A stretch of 64,000 bases of DNA from Ralstonia condita (GCF_958405655.1 NZ_CATYWO010000004.1:124001-188000); one strand, 5' to 3'. Shown: positions 1 to 8,737, numbered from the stretch's first letter. Program-made: numbers and translations. Notes: generated from the letters alone by a model not told the origin.

Positions 1-1848
1 GTGGTGCAGGCCACGCTGCCGCTTCCGGTGGCCAGCGTCGCCTTCATCCCGCCCGCACGGCTGGAGGTGTTGGCCGAGCTGCCGGGCCTGACAGTCAGCA
101 CGCTCATCCTGCGCCCGAGCGTGCCGCTCAATGTCGGCGTGGCCAGCCTGCCCGGCGTGGCGTTCACCGGCGAGGTGCGCTACGCCTCGCGCACCCAGCG
201 ACCGACGATCGGCCAAACGGCGCACGAGTGGCAGCAGGCCGTGCAGCACGAGGGCGGCGCAGCGCAGCGCCAGCAGGATGCGACGGCCAAGCCCGCAGGC
301 TGGGGTGCGGCGTGGCAGCGGGGGGCTGTGTCGGTGCACGGCATCGCGCACCGGTTGCCGCCGGTCTTGGTGGCCGCGCCGCTGCTGCGGCGCACCGGCC
401 AGCAGCAGGCGAAGCGCTTGTACGGTGCAACCGGGTTCACCCACGAGAACGCGGCGCCCATCGCGCCGATTCGGATGGGCGTGTTCCAGAACGCCACCCG
501 TTTGCGCGACGCCACGCGCTTCGCGCATCAGGACGGTGACCGTAGCAAGCGCGCCGGTCGGCTCGTCCTCTGGCAAAGCGCCCGAGCGCTGACGCAGCGC
601 CAGGGCACGGACTTCCAGAGCGCAAGCCGCCGACCGGTGGGCTGGCGCGGGCGGTACCAGGAAGCGATGCGGCCACCACCCGGCATCAGCGTGTGGGTGA
701 TCCCCGAGCCGCCCGAGCCGCCGCGTTGCTACACGCCGAGCGGCCACCTGCTGTTCGCTGCGCTGGCTCCTGCCAGTGCCCATCTGCTGTTCTTCTGCGA
801 AAACCACACCGACCCGCCCGATGGCGAGCCGGTGGTCGTTCCCGTTCGGAGGGTCTATTTCGTGATCAACAACGCGACCCTGCACCGGCTTCCCGATGGA
901 TTGCCCGTGCCGGTGTTCAATCTCTCGCTGTCGCTCGACGCCGCGTCCTGGACCTGGGGCTTCGAGGCACTGCTCCCCGCCGCTGCAGAAAGCCTCGTCG
1001 CGCCCGGCAGCAACGGCGGCCCGGTCGAACTGGTGGCCAGCGTCAACGGCACGGCCTTCCGCGTGCTGGCCGAGAGCATCAGCCGCGAGCGGTTGTTTGG
1101 CGACGCAAGCATCCGCATCTCGGGCCGTGGACGCAACGCCGTGCTGGCTGCTCCCTACGCGCCGGTGATGAGCTTCCAGCAACCGCAGGCGCGCACGGCT
1201 CGGCAGTTGATGGACGACGTGCTGACGCTCAACGGCATCCCGCTGGGCTGGAACATCGATTGGGGCCTGACGGACTGGAACGTTCCGGCTGGGGTGTTCA
1301 CACAGCAGGGTACGTGGATGGAAGCGCTGGTCGCCATCGCCAGCGCCGCCGGGGGCTACCTGATCCCGAATCCGTCCGACCAGAGCATCCGTGTGCGCCA
1401 CCGCTATCCGGCCGCGCCGTGGGACTGGGGCACCGTCACGCCCGACTTCGTGCTGCCCGTCGATGCCGTGGCCCGCGAGTCGCTGCGCTGGGTGGAGAAG
1501 CCCGCGTACAACCGCGTGTTCGTGTCAGGGCAAGACGTCGGCGTGCTCGGCCAGGTGACCCGAGCCGGGACTGCCGGAGATGTTCTGGCCCCGATGGTGG
1601 TCGATGCGCTGATCACGGAGGCCGCTGCAGCGCGCCAACGCGGCATCGCTGTACTGGCCGATACCGGCCAACAGATCGAGGTGAGCCTGCGCCTGCCGGT
1701 GCTGGCCGAGACCGGGATCATCCAGCCGGGTGCATTCGTCGAGTACCAGGACGGCAACAGCGCCCGGCTTGGGCTGGTGCGCTCGACGCAGATCGAGGCC
1801 GGGATGCCGGAGGTCTGGCAGACCTTGGGGGTGCAGAGCCATGCATAA
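1..1848 (+). CDS. Phage tail/baseplate-like structural protein, probably 5'-partial
   Basis: The reading frame is open from base 1, which is a GTG, and no ribosome binding site can be seen, so the gene probably starts left of the window. The visible 615 residues fall into two parts. The first 240 or so are a variable Gln/Arg/Ala-rich region; the rest is more globular (about 280-615), with aromatic-rich stretches and a C-terminal beta-rich section that resembles phage baseplate hub or tail proteins in character. I cannot assign a named family. The next frame starts inside its last codons (ATG at 1841), and the downstream genes are a phage lysis module, which supports a tail-gene role at the end of a prophage late operon. 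The phage-structural call is mainly from context. Confidence 0.55.
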   Translation: MVQATLPLPVASVAFIPPARLEVLAELPGLTVSTLILRPSVPLNVGVASLPGVAFTGEVRYASRTQRPTIGQTAHEWQQAVQHEGGAAQRQQDATAKPAGWGAAWQRGAVSVHGIAHRLPPVLVAAPLLRRTGQQQAKRLYGATGFTHENAAPIAPIRMGVFQNATRLRDATRFAHQDGDRSKRAGRLVLWQSARALTQRQGTDFQSASRRPVGWRGRYQEAMRPPPGISVWVIPEPPEPPRCYTPSGHLLFAALAPASAHLLFFCENHTDPPDGEPVVVPVRRVYFVINNATLHRLPDGLPVPVFNLSLSLDAASWTWGFEALLPAAAESLVAPGSNGGPVELVASVNGTAFRVLAESISRERLFGDASIRISGRGRNAVLAAPYAPVMSFQQPQARTARQLMDDVLTLNGIPLGWNIDWGLTDWNVPAGVFTQQGTWMEALVAIASAAGGYLIPNPSDQSIRVRHRYPAAPWDWGTVTPDFVLPVDAVARESLRWVEKPAYNRVFVSGQDVGVLGQVTRAGTAGDVLAPMVVDALITEAAAARQRGIAVLADTGQQIEVSLRLPVLAETGIIQPGAFVEYQDGNSARLGLVRSTQIEAGMPEVWQTLGVQSHA

Positions 1849-2062
1849 CCTCTACGAACAGTTCCGCCAGCTCATACCCGACCCGCCGCTGCAGGCTGGC
1901 ACGGTGGTGAGCGTCGGCGCAGGCGTGGTGACCGTCGCCTTACCCGGTGGGGGTCTGATCCGCGCACGTGGCAGCGCCGCCATCGGCCAGAAGGTGTTCG
2001 TGCGCGATGACGTCATCGAGGGCGTCGCGCCCAGCCTGACGCTGGAAATCATCGAAATCTGA
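1841..2062 (+). CDS. Small phage protein, unknown function
   Basis: A 73-residue protein whose ATG lies 8 bp before the end of the preceding tail-like gene, so the two are probably translationally coupled. It has no membrane segment or cysteine. The sequence is beta-strand-like with many Val and Gly residues (for example TVVSVGAGVVTVALPGGG near residues 20-37), as in small OB-like or spike-adjacent phage proteins. It is not a family I recognise with certainty. A hairpin follows 25 bp after the stop, closing this transcription segment. Coding is supported by the overlap and by the lack of a competing frame; function is unknown. Confidence 0.6.
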   Translation: MHNLYEQFRQLIPDPPLQAGTVVSVGAGVVTVALPGGGLIRARGSAAIGQKVFVRDDVIEGVAPSLTLEIIEI

Positions 2063-2086
2063 AATCCAACTTTCCGATCAACCCCT

Positions 2087-2109
2087 GAACCCGCCCACGA
2101 GGCGGGTTC
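2087..2109 (+). terminator. Hairpin, possible weak terminator in the phage late region
   Basis: A perfect 9-bp stem (GAACCCGCC / GGCGGGTTC) with a 5-nt loop lies between the small phage gene and the next one. Only a weak T-rich tail (TGCATTT) follows, so termination may be partial. Such spacing is common between phage structural and lysis genes. Confidence 0.5.
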
Positions 2110-2129
2110 TGCATTTCTGGAGACCTGCA

Positions 2130-2438
2130 ATGACCGAACCCGAACAACAAGCGCCCGCCGCCCTCGTGGAGAACATGCTGCTTCTGCGCAAGGAGGATTT
2201 CGACGATCTGCTCGACCGTGCCGCCGAACGCGGAGCCGAGCGTTGCCTCGCCCATCTCGGCCTAGAAAACGGCAGTGCCGCGAAGGACATCCGCGAGCTG
2301 CGCGACCTGCTGGAAGCGTGGCGCGATGCCCGTCGCACGGCATGGCAGACCACGGTGAAGGTCATCACCACCTGCATCCTGGCCGCGCTGCTGGTCGGCG
2401 CTGCCATCAAGTTGAAGCTGATGGGAGGCGCGCAATGA
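2130..2438 (+). CDS. Small phage membrane protein, unknown function
   Basis: A 102-residue protein. The first 75 or so residues are charged and helical, and one hydrophobic segment lies near residues 74-95 (centred on ITTCILAALLVGAAIK), close to the C-terminus. It overlaps the next gene by 4 bp (ATGA), and both lie directly before the endolysin. Family knowledge places small one- or two-segment membrane proteins here in many phage lysis cassettes, so holin-associated or antiholin roles are possible. The sequence itself does not prove either. An upstream hairpin at 2087-2109 separates it from the tail genes. Confidence 0.6.
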   Translation: MTEPEQQAPAALVENMLLLRKEDFDDLLDRAAERGAERCLAHLGLENGSAAKDIRELRDLLEAWRDARRTAWQTTVKVITTCILAALLVGAAIKLKLMGGAQ

Positions 2439-2656
2439 ATCCCAAGCTCTGGCTGCTGGACGACTGGCGGCGCGTGCTGCGTCGTGCCTGGAGCATCCGC
2501 TTCTCGCTGCTGGCCGCGACTTTCACGGCGGCGGAAGTGGTGGTGCCGCTGTTTGGCGACGTGCTGCCGCGTGGCGCATTCGTGCTGCTGGCCTTCGCCG
2601 CCAGCATCGGCGCGACCGTGGCCCGCATCGTGGCGCAACCGGAGATGCACCGATGA
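2435..2656 (+). CDS. Putative phage holin-like protein
   Basis: A 73-residue protein with two predicted hydrophobic segments (about residues 22-42 and 48-67), separated by a short turn and flanked by Arg residues at the N-terminus (DDWRRVLRRAW). Size, two membrane spans and position immediately upstream of a lysozyme fit a class II holin. It overlaps the preceding gene (ATGA at 2435-2438) and the endolysin start (ATG at 2653 overlaps its TGA). The holin role is inferred from topology and context; holins share little sequence identity. Confidence 0.6.
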   Translation: MNPKLWLLDDWRRVLRRAWSIRFSLLAATFTAAEVVVPLFGDVLPRGAFVLLAFAASIGATVARIVAQPEMHR

Positions 2657-3153
2657 TCCGGCCACCGCAAAGACGCACCGTGGCTGCGCTGGCGCTGTCC
2701 GCCGCCGCCCTGGTCGGCATCGTGCTGCACGAGGGCTACACCGATCGCGCAGTGATCCCGGTCAAGGGCGATGTGCCGACCATTGGTTTTGGCACCACCA
2801 CTGGGGTGAAGCTGGGTGACACCACCACGCCGCCGAAGGCGCTGGCTCGGGCGCTCACCGATGTGCAGCAGTTCGAGGGCGCATTGAAAACGTGCGTGAC
2901 CGTGCCGCTGGCCCAGCACGAGTATGACGCGCTGGTGAGCTTCTCCTACAACGTCGGCAGCCGCGCGTTCTGCCAGTCCACGCTGGTCAGGAAACTCAAC
3001 GCCGAGGACTACGCCGGAGCCTGTGCCGAGCTGCTGCGCTGGCGCTTCTTCCAGCGCAAGGACTGCGCGCTGCCTGCCAATGCGCGCCTGTGCGGCGGGC
3101 TGGCCACACGGCGCGAGGCCGAGTACCGCCAGTGCATCGGGGAAGCGCCATGA
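2653..3153 (+). CDS. Phage endolysin, GH24 lysozyme with N-terminal signal anchor
   Basis: A 166-residue muramidase that hydrolyses the glycan strands of peptidoglycan to release phage. An N-terminal hydrophobic segment (about residues 9-25, rich in Ala and Leu) precedes the catalytic glutamate in HEGYTD (E27), and a TIGFGTT segment follows near residues 43-49, as in T4/P21-type lysozymes. The likely Asp and Thr of the triad are D40 and T43. The Ala/Gly-rich uncleaved anchor suggests a SAR endolysin, exported by Sec and activated when released from the membrane. Four cysteines are in the catalytic domain. Both ends overlap neighbouring genes by 4 bp, so the lysis genes form one coupled unit. 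Confidence 0.88.
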   Translation: MIRPPQRRTVAALALSAAALVGIVLHEGYTDRAVIPVKGDVPTIGFGTTTGVKLGDTTTPPKALARALTDVQQFEGALKTCVTVPLAQHEYDALVSFSYNVGSRAFCQSTLVRKLNAEDYAGACAELLRWRFFQRKDCALPANARLCGGLATRREAEYRQCIGEAP

Positions 3154-3644
3154 GCCTGATCTCGTGGCCGTACCGCTGGCTGGCCCTTGTCCTGCTCGCC
3201 GCTGCACTGATCGGATTCGGCTGGATCAAGGGTGCGAGCCACGTTCAAGCGCAATGGGATGCCGCCATCCAGCAACAAACCCTGCAAGCCGCCGCCGTCC
3301 GCGAGCGGCAGGCGCAAGCCACCGTCAAGGTCGTTACGCAGTACGTCGATCGCGTCCGCATCGTCCGCGAGAAGGGCGACACCATCATCAAGGAGGTTCC
3401 CGTCTATGTGCCCGTTCAAGCTGATGCTGCTTGCACTATCAACCGTGGCTTTGTGCGCCTGCACGACGCTGCCGCCACCGGTGAGTTGCCCGAGTCCGCC
3501 CGAGATGCTGATGCGGCCGCCGCAGGCATTGCGCTCTCTGCCGTCGCCGGAACCGTTGCCGCCAACTACCAGACCTGCCACGAGAATGCCGAGCAACTGA
3601 GGGCGCTGCAGGTGTGGGTCAGGATGGTGGCGAGTATCAAGTAA
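3150..3644 (+). CDS. Phage Rz-like i-spanin
   Basis: A 164-residue protein with an N-terminal membrane anchor (about residues 10-27, LALVLLAAALIGFGW) followed by a Gln/Ala-rich helical periplasmic region (about 30-75) that could form a coiled coil. This is the topology of inner-membrane spanins, which pair with an outer-membrane lipoprotein to fuse the two membranes at the last step of lysis. The ATG chosen at 3150 overlaps the endolysin stop (ATGA). A longer frame opens upstream at 3090 but lies fully within the endolysin. The nested lipoprotein gene at 3406-3600 in another frame strongly supports the Rz call. Confidence 0.8.
   Translation: MSLISWPYRWLALVLLAAALIGFGWIKGASHVQAQWDAAIQQQTLQAAAVRERQAQATVKVVTQYVDRVRIVREKGDTIIKEVPVYVPVQADAACTINRGFVRLHDAAATGELPESARDADAAAAGIALSAVAGTVAANYQTCHENAEQLRALQVWVRMVASIK
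3406..3600 (+). CDS. Phage Rz1-like o-spanin lipoprotein, nested in Rz
   Basis: A 64-residue protein encoded in the +1 frame wholly inside Rz. It starts with an N-terminal signal sequence (MCPFKLMLLALSTVALCAC) ending in a lipobox-like Leu-Cys-Ala-Cys, followed by a short Pro-rich mature part (many Pro in about 40 residues), which is the hallmark of Rz1. A strong Shine-Dalgarno sequence, AAGGAGG at about 3390-3396, sits 9 nt before the ATG even though it lies inside Rz codons. The product would be lipid-modified and placed in the outer membrane, where it pairs with the Rz C-terminus. Confidence 0.82.
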   Translation: MCPFKLMLLALSTVALCACTTLPPPVSCPSPPEMLMRPPQALRSLPSPEPLPPTTRPATRMPSN

Positions 3645-3666
3645 ATGCGCTGGAGCCAGAGTAGAG

Positions 3667-5631
3667 CTACAGGACCCAATGGCCGCGCTCTTCTTCATAG
3701 TTGGATGGTCCGGCAACCGCTTCGAGCGCGACAGCCAGAAGTGAGGCGATGGCCTGTGTCTGCGCTGCGTCGCCACCAGGCGCCAAGTCGAAGGCGCCGA
3801 CACTGGGGATTCGGTGCGTGCCCGACCCCCCAAAAGCACCAGGGTTCCGAACAAAGAGGTTGGGCTTTGGCAGATTGACAACGCCTCCGACGCCATCACC
3901 AGGAAAGAGAACGTAGGCTCCTCGCGTTCCAAGGATGCCATCTCGGTACGTGTGCATCTTGAATAGGTCTTCGAGCTTGTGGACGCGCGCTACTTCGGCT
4001 TCGTAATCAGCGGCTCCAGCGTCCGGTTCGCCATCAGGGGGCTCCTCGAAAACTGTCTCCGACAGTTGCCTCTCTAGACGATACTTTGCGTCGAAGTGAA
4101 ACCAGTGCGACGGCGCTTCGGCGGCGACCTTGGTCATACGGATGCTGAAATCCGGATCGAAAAATGCGGTGTAGCTGCCCTCCCAAGCAGATTGCGGTGT
4201 TTTCGGGCGGCGAAAGCGGCGATTGAAGAAAAGAGAGACAAGGACCCTGGCGCCATTGGTCCCTGTGAACTCGAAGCGGCACTCGCTTCGCGCTCCCTTG
4301 GTAAGCCGCACCTTCAGCCCGTCTTTACTGACGGTCAGGAAATTGCCACCGCCGACTTCGGTACAAAGTGAAAGTAATATCTCCCGAAGGCAAAAGAAGC
4401 ACCAATACTCGTAGATCTGGTTCACTGGACGGATGTCACCGGAGAGTCCGTCTGACAGCTGTGCGCCGTCATTCCACGCAAGATCCATAGCCATGCGCAG
4501 CGACAGGTCGTATCGGAGTAAGTCCTTGTAGCCTCGCTTTCGCAGGAGTGTCTGCGAGTTCGCTGGGATTTGCGTGAGGGCGCCCACCTCTCGCCACATT
4601 CCGTGCTGCAACGCTTCGTCGATTGATACCGCCCAGGCGCGCGCTTCGCGCGCTGACGCTCTTCGCCCCTGCGCTTCCAAGGCGCCTTCAAGCCGCCGCG
4701 CGACAAGGCTGCAATGCTCCAAGAAGGCTTTGGCGTATCGGTTCTCGGGCGTGTCGCGGGACTCGTAGATCTCGCGCTGTGGCAACGAGGCGGGCGTGAA
4801 ACCTCGGAAGAGGCGTGCCAGTGGGCCGCCAGCCCGTAGTTCAGCGTAATCAAGTCCGTCTGCGACTAGCTCTGGGTCGACCTCTAGGATCTCCTCAATC
4901 GACGTCGATTCAACGCGTTCCACCAGACGCGCATGTGGCCGCTCCACGATTTCCTCGATGGATGTCGGCAGTCTGGCTCTTGACATCACGTGACGCATCA
5001 GGAAATGCAGGGCGGCTTCGTTGGCAGCGAGACCGTCAGTCGTCTGAAAGTTCAGGGATACTGGGCTGTCATAGGAGAGCAGTAGCTCTGCAGCCTTCGC
5101 TGCCAGCTCATCCAGCAGGCGCTTGAACTCATCGAAGTAGCGCAGCTTGCGGCAGGCGACCTCGGCTCGGAGCTCCCCGCCGAACACTGGCGATAGGTTC
5201 AGGACGCCGGCGTGAGAGCGCAGCCGGATTTGACCTGTGATCACCGTTTTGCCGTCCTCTTGCCGCCAGCGCCTGGGCGGCTCCCTCGTGAAGGCGCTCG
5301 CGACCCTATCCTCGAACGGCCATGCAGGATTCGCTTTGCACTGTTTAACGGCCTCGTCCATGGAAGACGGCGTGGCCACGTCGACGAAGTAGTCGGTGTC
5401 CTCGCGGAGCTGGAACTTCTCGAACAGTTCTCCAGCGTCGCGCCAGCACATTGGCGGTATGCCGCCCGACGAGACCTCATCGGCCCTGGCTTCCTCCTCG
5501 GCGGACAGCAGGCAGTCCGACTGGATAGCTCCCTCGGAGAGCGGCTTGCCTTCGCCGAGGTCGGCTTCGATGTCGATCCAGCAGCCCGCGCCTAGGTCGA
5601 ATCGCGCGCGATGCAGAGGAACGAAGCTCAT
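3667..5631 (-). CDS. McrC-like DUF2357 nuclease subunit
   Basis: A 654-residue protein, last gene of the six-gene operon. The N-terminal two thirds match the DUF2357 type of McrC-like protein in general character. The C-terminal part carries a PD-(D/E)XK nuclease signature: FDPD (D492/D494), then FHFDAKYR (D514, K516), preceded by a conserved-looking QIYEYW near 405-410. It would be the DNA-cutting partner of the upstream AAA+ protein, as McrC is for McrB. At over 600 residues it is nearly twice the size of E. coli McrC, so it probably has its own DNA- or target-binding N-terminal domain. The start lies 1 bp after the McrB stop, implying coupled synthesis. It ends 22 bp from the Rz gene, facing it. 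Confidence 0.82.
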   Translation of the reverse strand: MSFVPLHRARFDLGAGCWIDIEADLGEGKPLSEGAIQSDCLLSAEEEARADEVSSGGIPPMCWRDAGELFEKFQLREDTDYFVDVATPSSMDEAVKQCKANPAWPFEDRVASAFTREPPRRWRQEDGKTVITGQIRLRSHAGVLNLSPVFGGELRAEVACRKLRYFDEFKRLLDELAAKAAELLLSYDSPVSLNFQTTDGLAANEAALHFLMRHVMSRARLPTSIEEIVERPHARLVERVESTSIEEILEVDPELVADGLDYAELRAGGPLARLFRGFTPASLPQREIYESRDTPENRYAKAFLEHCSLVARRLEGALEAQGRRASAREARAWAVSIDEALQHGMWREVGALTQIPANSQTLLRKRGYKDLLRYDLSLRMAMDLAWNDGAQLSDGLSGDIRPVNQIYEYWCFFCLREILLSLCTEVGGGNFLTVSKDGLKVRLTKGARSECRFEFTGTNGARVLVSLFFNRRFRRPKTPQSAWEGSYTAFFDPDFSIRMTKVAAEAPSHWFHFDAKYRLERQLSETVFEEPPDGEPDAGAADYEAEVARVHKLEDLFKMHTYRDGILGTRGAYVLFPGDGVGGVVNLPKPNLFVRNPGAFGGSGTHRIPSVGAFDLAPGGDAAQTQAIASLLAVALEAVAGPSNYEEERGHWVL

Positions 5632-5632
5632 A

Positions 5633-7636
5633 TCACTTCACGAAGGAGACGTAGTTGCGCGAGAGCAGCCGAGCGTGCATTTCCAGCAGCTTCGTCCGGC
5701 ACCGTCCGAACTCCTTACCTGCCGGCAGCGCGATGGCTTCAGCTGGCTCAATGCGTGTCGGGGCCTCAGCACCAAGCGTGTACTTGGCTGGGGGAGCGCT
5801 GTCCGCATGCGAGCCGCCCAGGAACGCGTGCAGCGCCTTCAGGCTGTCTCCCAGAGCCGAGCGGCTGCCGTGGATCTTGGGAAGAACCTTCTGGAATAGA
5901 GCCCGATCGAGGCCATCGACCCAACGCTGCACGGCCTCCTCAGAGGTGGCGCCGTTGGCGATCTGGGCTTTGGTCCAGACCAGCATGTAGGCGTAGATCT
6001 CTTTGTTGATCCGGAAGGCGAACTCGAAGCCAACAGGCGCGAGCAGCTTGAAGCAGCCTTCCAGGACCTTGAGGGTGAAGTTCCGGCAGACGTCGAACTC
6101 AACGGCGTCTATGCCATGCTTAACTACCAGAGGGTAGAGAACCTTGACTGGATCGGAGTCGCGGCCTTCCCCGGCCTCTCGGTCGTCAATGGCCTCTCGC
6201 AGAAGCTGGTTGGCCACAGCAATGTCCACTGTCTCGTCGGGCGTTGCCCCGGCTGCGTATTCGGACGGCCGGAGCGCGCGCACCTCAAGGACATGAGCCC
6301 GATCGAGCACCTTAGGCGAGAACATGTAGGTGGTCTCGTCAATGTTTACGGTGCCGACGTAAAAAAGGTTGGGAGGTAGCCTCAGGGGCTGCTCGTTGGT
6401 GACCAGAATCTTTGCTGACTTTGCCTCCGAACTGTCAGGGTCTTCGAGATCCAGCAGCTCGCTGATGACTCGAAGTGAGCGCGGATCAATCAACGCCGCG
6501 TTGTCGCTGTCTTCCACGATGGTCGAGGCTTCCATGAGCGACAAGAAGGGGGCGAAATATCGCTCGACATGCGAGAGGTTCATCTCGTCGAAGATGAGGA
6601 AGTGCGGAATGGAAGTCGAGGTGGGATTGCACGCGCGCAGGATGATCCGGAGCGTGTCGGTAATCTCGTAGCTCTCGTTGGTGTCCTTGCCGTCAGGCGT
6701 CTTCCGAGATTGCCCGAAGGGGGTACGAAATCCGATCAAGCGCTTCGGGGAGGTCCAGTCTGGACCGATTGGCACCAACTGGAAGATGCTTCCGTCGACT
6801 TGTCCTTCATAGACATCCTGAAGCTGTTCGGCCAACCGCAAGCTTGAGCGGGATTTGCCAGTGCCAGAGGCACCGGTGAGAATCACAAAGGGCTTTGCGG
6901 CGAGAGCCGCCACGAGGTCAAGTGAACACAACTTACCCGTTGCTTCCAGCTCGGTTGGCGCCTCGCTCCCGGCGAGATCGAGGTAGTCCTCTGGGCTTGC
7001 CGGCGCGTCTTGCAAGTCGGCATCCTCAACGCCTGTCCCTGCGTTCGAGTCGAACAAAGTGGCGATCTCCTGAGGCGTCAGACCCACATCACCAATCAGC
7101 TTGTCTCGCAGGAGCTCGGCGCGCCGGATCGGGTCCGTTTCGGTGCCGAGCGTTCCGTCGAGGTCCAACCGGCGAAAGACCCAGACTGCGGCTTCAGTCA
7201 GCTTTGGCTTTGCTTCGTTAGCAGACTTCAACAGCGGCTTGGCGAGATTCGCCTCGTAGCCGTCCTTGAAGCCGACGCCACGTGGCTTGGTGTTGGAGAA
7301 CTCGACGATGGTCTGCCACGGATTGCTGTTAACCGTCGTTCCCGGCCCGTTGGACATGTATTTGCCCGCGCGAAACCCACCCTTCTTGTCGTCGCTGGCG
7401 AAGACGTTGAAGAACTGCTTTTGCGCTTTCATATCCGGCGCGTCATGAACGGCCGCCAGTTCCCGCAACGCCTGCATGTAGGCGCCCTCGCCAAGTGACA
7501 GAGGCACCTTTGAAGCTCCCTTGAGAAGCAACGATCGCTTGAGGATTAGGAACTCCATTAAGGAGCTCTTGGCCCGCGTGTCTTCAAGGGCTTGGATGCT
7601 GGCTTTGATGCGCGTTGCGGTCAGGTATCGGGCCAT
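5633..7636 (-). CDS. McrB-like AAA+ NTPase of restriction complex
   Basis: A 667-residue protein. The N-terminal 240 residues are probably the substrate-recognition part and match nothing I know. The AAA+ core has a Walker A (GASGTGKS, 255-262), a Walker B (FLIFDEMN, about 347-353) followed by LSHVERYF, and the McrB-type sensor segment TVNIDETT with MFSPKVLDRA (about 429-447). That combination is characteristic of McrB GTPases, which form rings and drive translocation with McrC. The ATG at 7636 has GGAAG 6 nt upstream. It lies 42 bp after the methyltransferase stop and directly abuts the McrC-like gene. The nucleotide (GTP or ATP) cannot be decided by eye. Confidence 0.87.
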   Translation of the reverse strand: MARYLTATRIKASIQALEDTRAKSSLMEFLILKRSLLLKGASKVPLSLGEGAYMQALRELAAVHDAPDMKAQKQFFNVFASDDKKGGFRAGKYMSNGPGTTVNSNPWQTIVEFSNTKPRGVGFKDGYEANLAKPLLKSANEAKPKLTEAAVWVFRRLDLDGTLGTETDPIRRAELLRDKLIGDVGLTPQEIATLFDSNAGTGVEDADLQDAPASPEDYLDLAGSEAPTELEATGKLCSLDLVAALAAKPFVILTGASGTGKSRSSLRLAEQLQDVYEGQVDGSIFQLVPIGPDWTSPKRLIGFRTPFGQSRKTPDGKDTNESYEITDTLRIILRACNPTSTSIPHFLIFDEMNLSHVERYFAPFLSLMEASTIVEDSDNAALIDPRSLRVISELLDLEDPDSSEAKSAKILVTNEQPLRLPPNLFYVGTVNIDETTYMFSPKVLDRAHVLEVRALRPSEYAAGATPDETVDIAVANQLLREAIDDREAGEGRDSDPVKVLYPLVVKHGIDAVEFDVCRNFTLKVLEGCFKLLAPVGFEFAFRINKEIYAYMLVWTKAQIANGATSEEAVQRWVDGLDRALFQKVLPKIHGSRSALGDSLKALHAFLGGSHADSAPPAKYTLGAEAPTRIEPAEAIALPAGKEFGRCRTKLLEMHARLLSRNYVSFVK

Positions 7637-7678
7637 TTGATCTTCCGTCGTTGTTCTTTTATGAGGAGTTTCTATGCT

Positions 7679-8737
7679 TTAGCCAAGCTCTCCGAGGTGC
7701 TCCACCATCGACTGACAGAACTCTTTCTTTATGTCGATGCCGATCGCGCGAAAGCCGTTCTTCCTTGCGAAGAGAAGACTCGTCCCACTCCCTCCGAACG
7801 GATCGAGCACGACGCCATGCTGCGGCGTGGTCGAGAGGATGGGAATCCGAACGAGCTCCTCCGAAAAGCGGGCTTTGTGCCTGTGGCTACACCGAGCTGG
7901 CGGGATCTCCCAGGTGTCGGGCGGCGGCAGGATGCTGCCGGTTTCGGACTTGCGCCCGACGGCGTCCTTGTTGAAGTAGTACCAGCGCGACTTCACCAGG
8001 TGGAACATATACTCGTGCGACATCGAGCAACGGTCACGCACCTGGTCGGGGATTGGATTCGGCTTCACCCAGACGTTGTCGTTGCGGACGATCCAGTCCT
8101 TATCCTGCATTGCAATTGCGAACCGATGGGGGATGAGCAGAAGCTGCTTGGGTTTGCACAACAGCCCGTCGCCTGTACGGTCCTGAGGGCGCAGGCCGAA
8201 CCGCCGCGCGCTTTGCTTCGACTCTCCGCTCTTGTGCTCACCCTTGCCGCTCCAGTAGGTGTCACCGAGGTTGACCCACAGGCTACCGTTTTCGGCAAGC
8301 ACAGGCCTGGCTGATTCAAAGCAAGCCACTAGCTGTTCAATGAATTGCTGTGGATGCTCTTCAAGCCCGATCTGACCCTTGGCTCCGTAGTCACGCTGAC
8401 CGTAGAACGGGGGTGAGGTGACCATGCAGTTCACAAGCACACCGGCTGTCGCCAAGTGCGCCATAGCCTCCCGGACATCCATGTTGAAGATCAACACGTT
8501 CTCGTCTGCGTAGTAGGCAGCCTTACGCAACTTGGCATCGCAGAAAGCTTCTTCGGTGGCGACCTGAGGGATCAGGGCGAGATTGGCTTTTGTCAATGGC
8601 TTCGCAGCCGGCTTGTCTGCAGGCTTCTTGCCTCCTTTTTCGGGGCTCTTCGACGCTGACTGCAACTTGCTGACTGAGACGGCCACGTCAGAGCCTTGGT
8701 CGGCGTTCATATTTTGCAGAACCTCTTCTTCACTCAT
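7679..8737 (-). CDS. Beta-class DNA methyltransferase (N4-cytosine or N6-adenine)
   Basis: A 352-residue site-specific DNA methyltransferase. The catalytic motif IV is TSPPFY (107-112), and it comes before the SAM-binding motif I, DPFGGSGT (312-319), which defines the permuted beta class. TSPP favours N4-cytosine methylation, though N6-adenine enzymes of this class exist. Residues 30-50 form a Lys/Pro/Ala-rich tail that may bind DNA. The start overlaps the ribbon-helix-helix gene by 4 bp (ATGA) and has GAGGGGGG as ribosome binding site. In the operon it should provide self-protection, or mark DNA for the McrB/McrC-like pair downstream. The region between motifs is long enough for a target recognition domain. 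Confidence 0.87.
   Translation of the reverse strand: MSEEEVLQNMNADQGSDVAVSVSKLQSASKSPEKGGKKPADKPAAKPLTKANLALIPQVATEEAFCDAKLRKAAYYADENVLIFNMDVREAMAHLATAGVLVNCMVTSPPFYGQRDYGAKGQIGLEEHPQQFIEQLVACFESARPVLAENGSLWVNLGDTYWSGKGEHKSGESKQSARRFGLRPQDRTGDGLLCKPKQLLLIPHRFAIAMQDKDWIVRNDNVWVKPNPIPDQVRDRCSMSHEYMFHLVKSRWYYFNKDAVGRKSETGSILPPPDTWEIPPARCSHRHKARFSEELVRIPILSTTPQHGVVLDPFGGSGTSLLFARKNGFRAIGIDIKKEFCQSMVEHLGELG

Noticed and set aside
5633..5635. Frameshift between the McrB-like and McrC-like genes
   Set aside because: The two frames are separated by a normal stop and start within 5 bp, and each protein has complete motifs, so they are adjacent genes.
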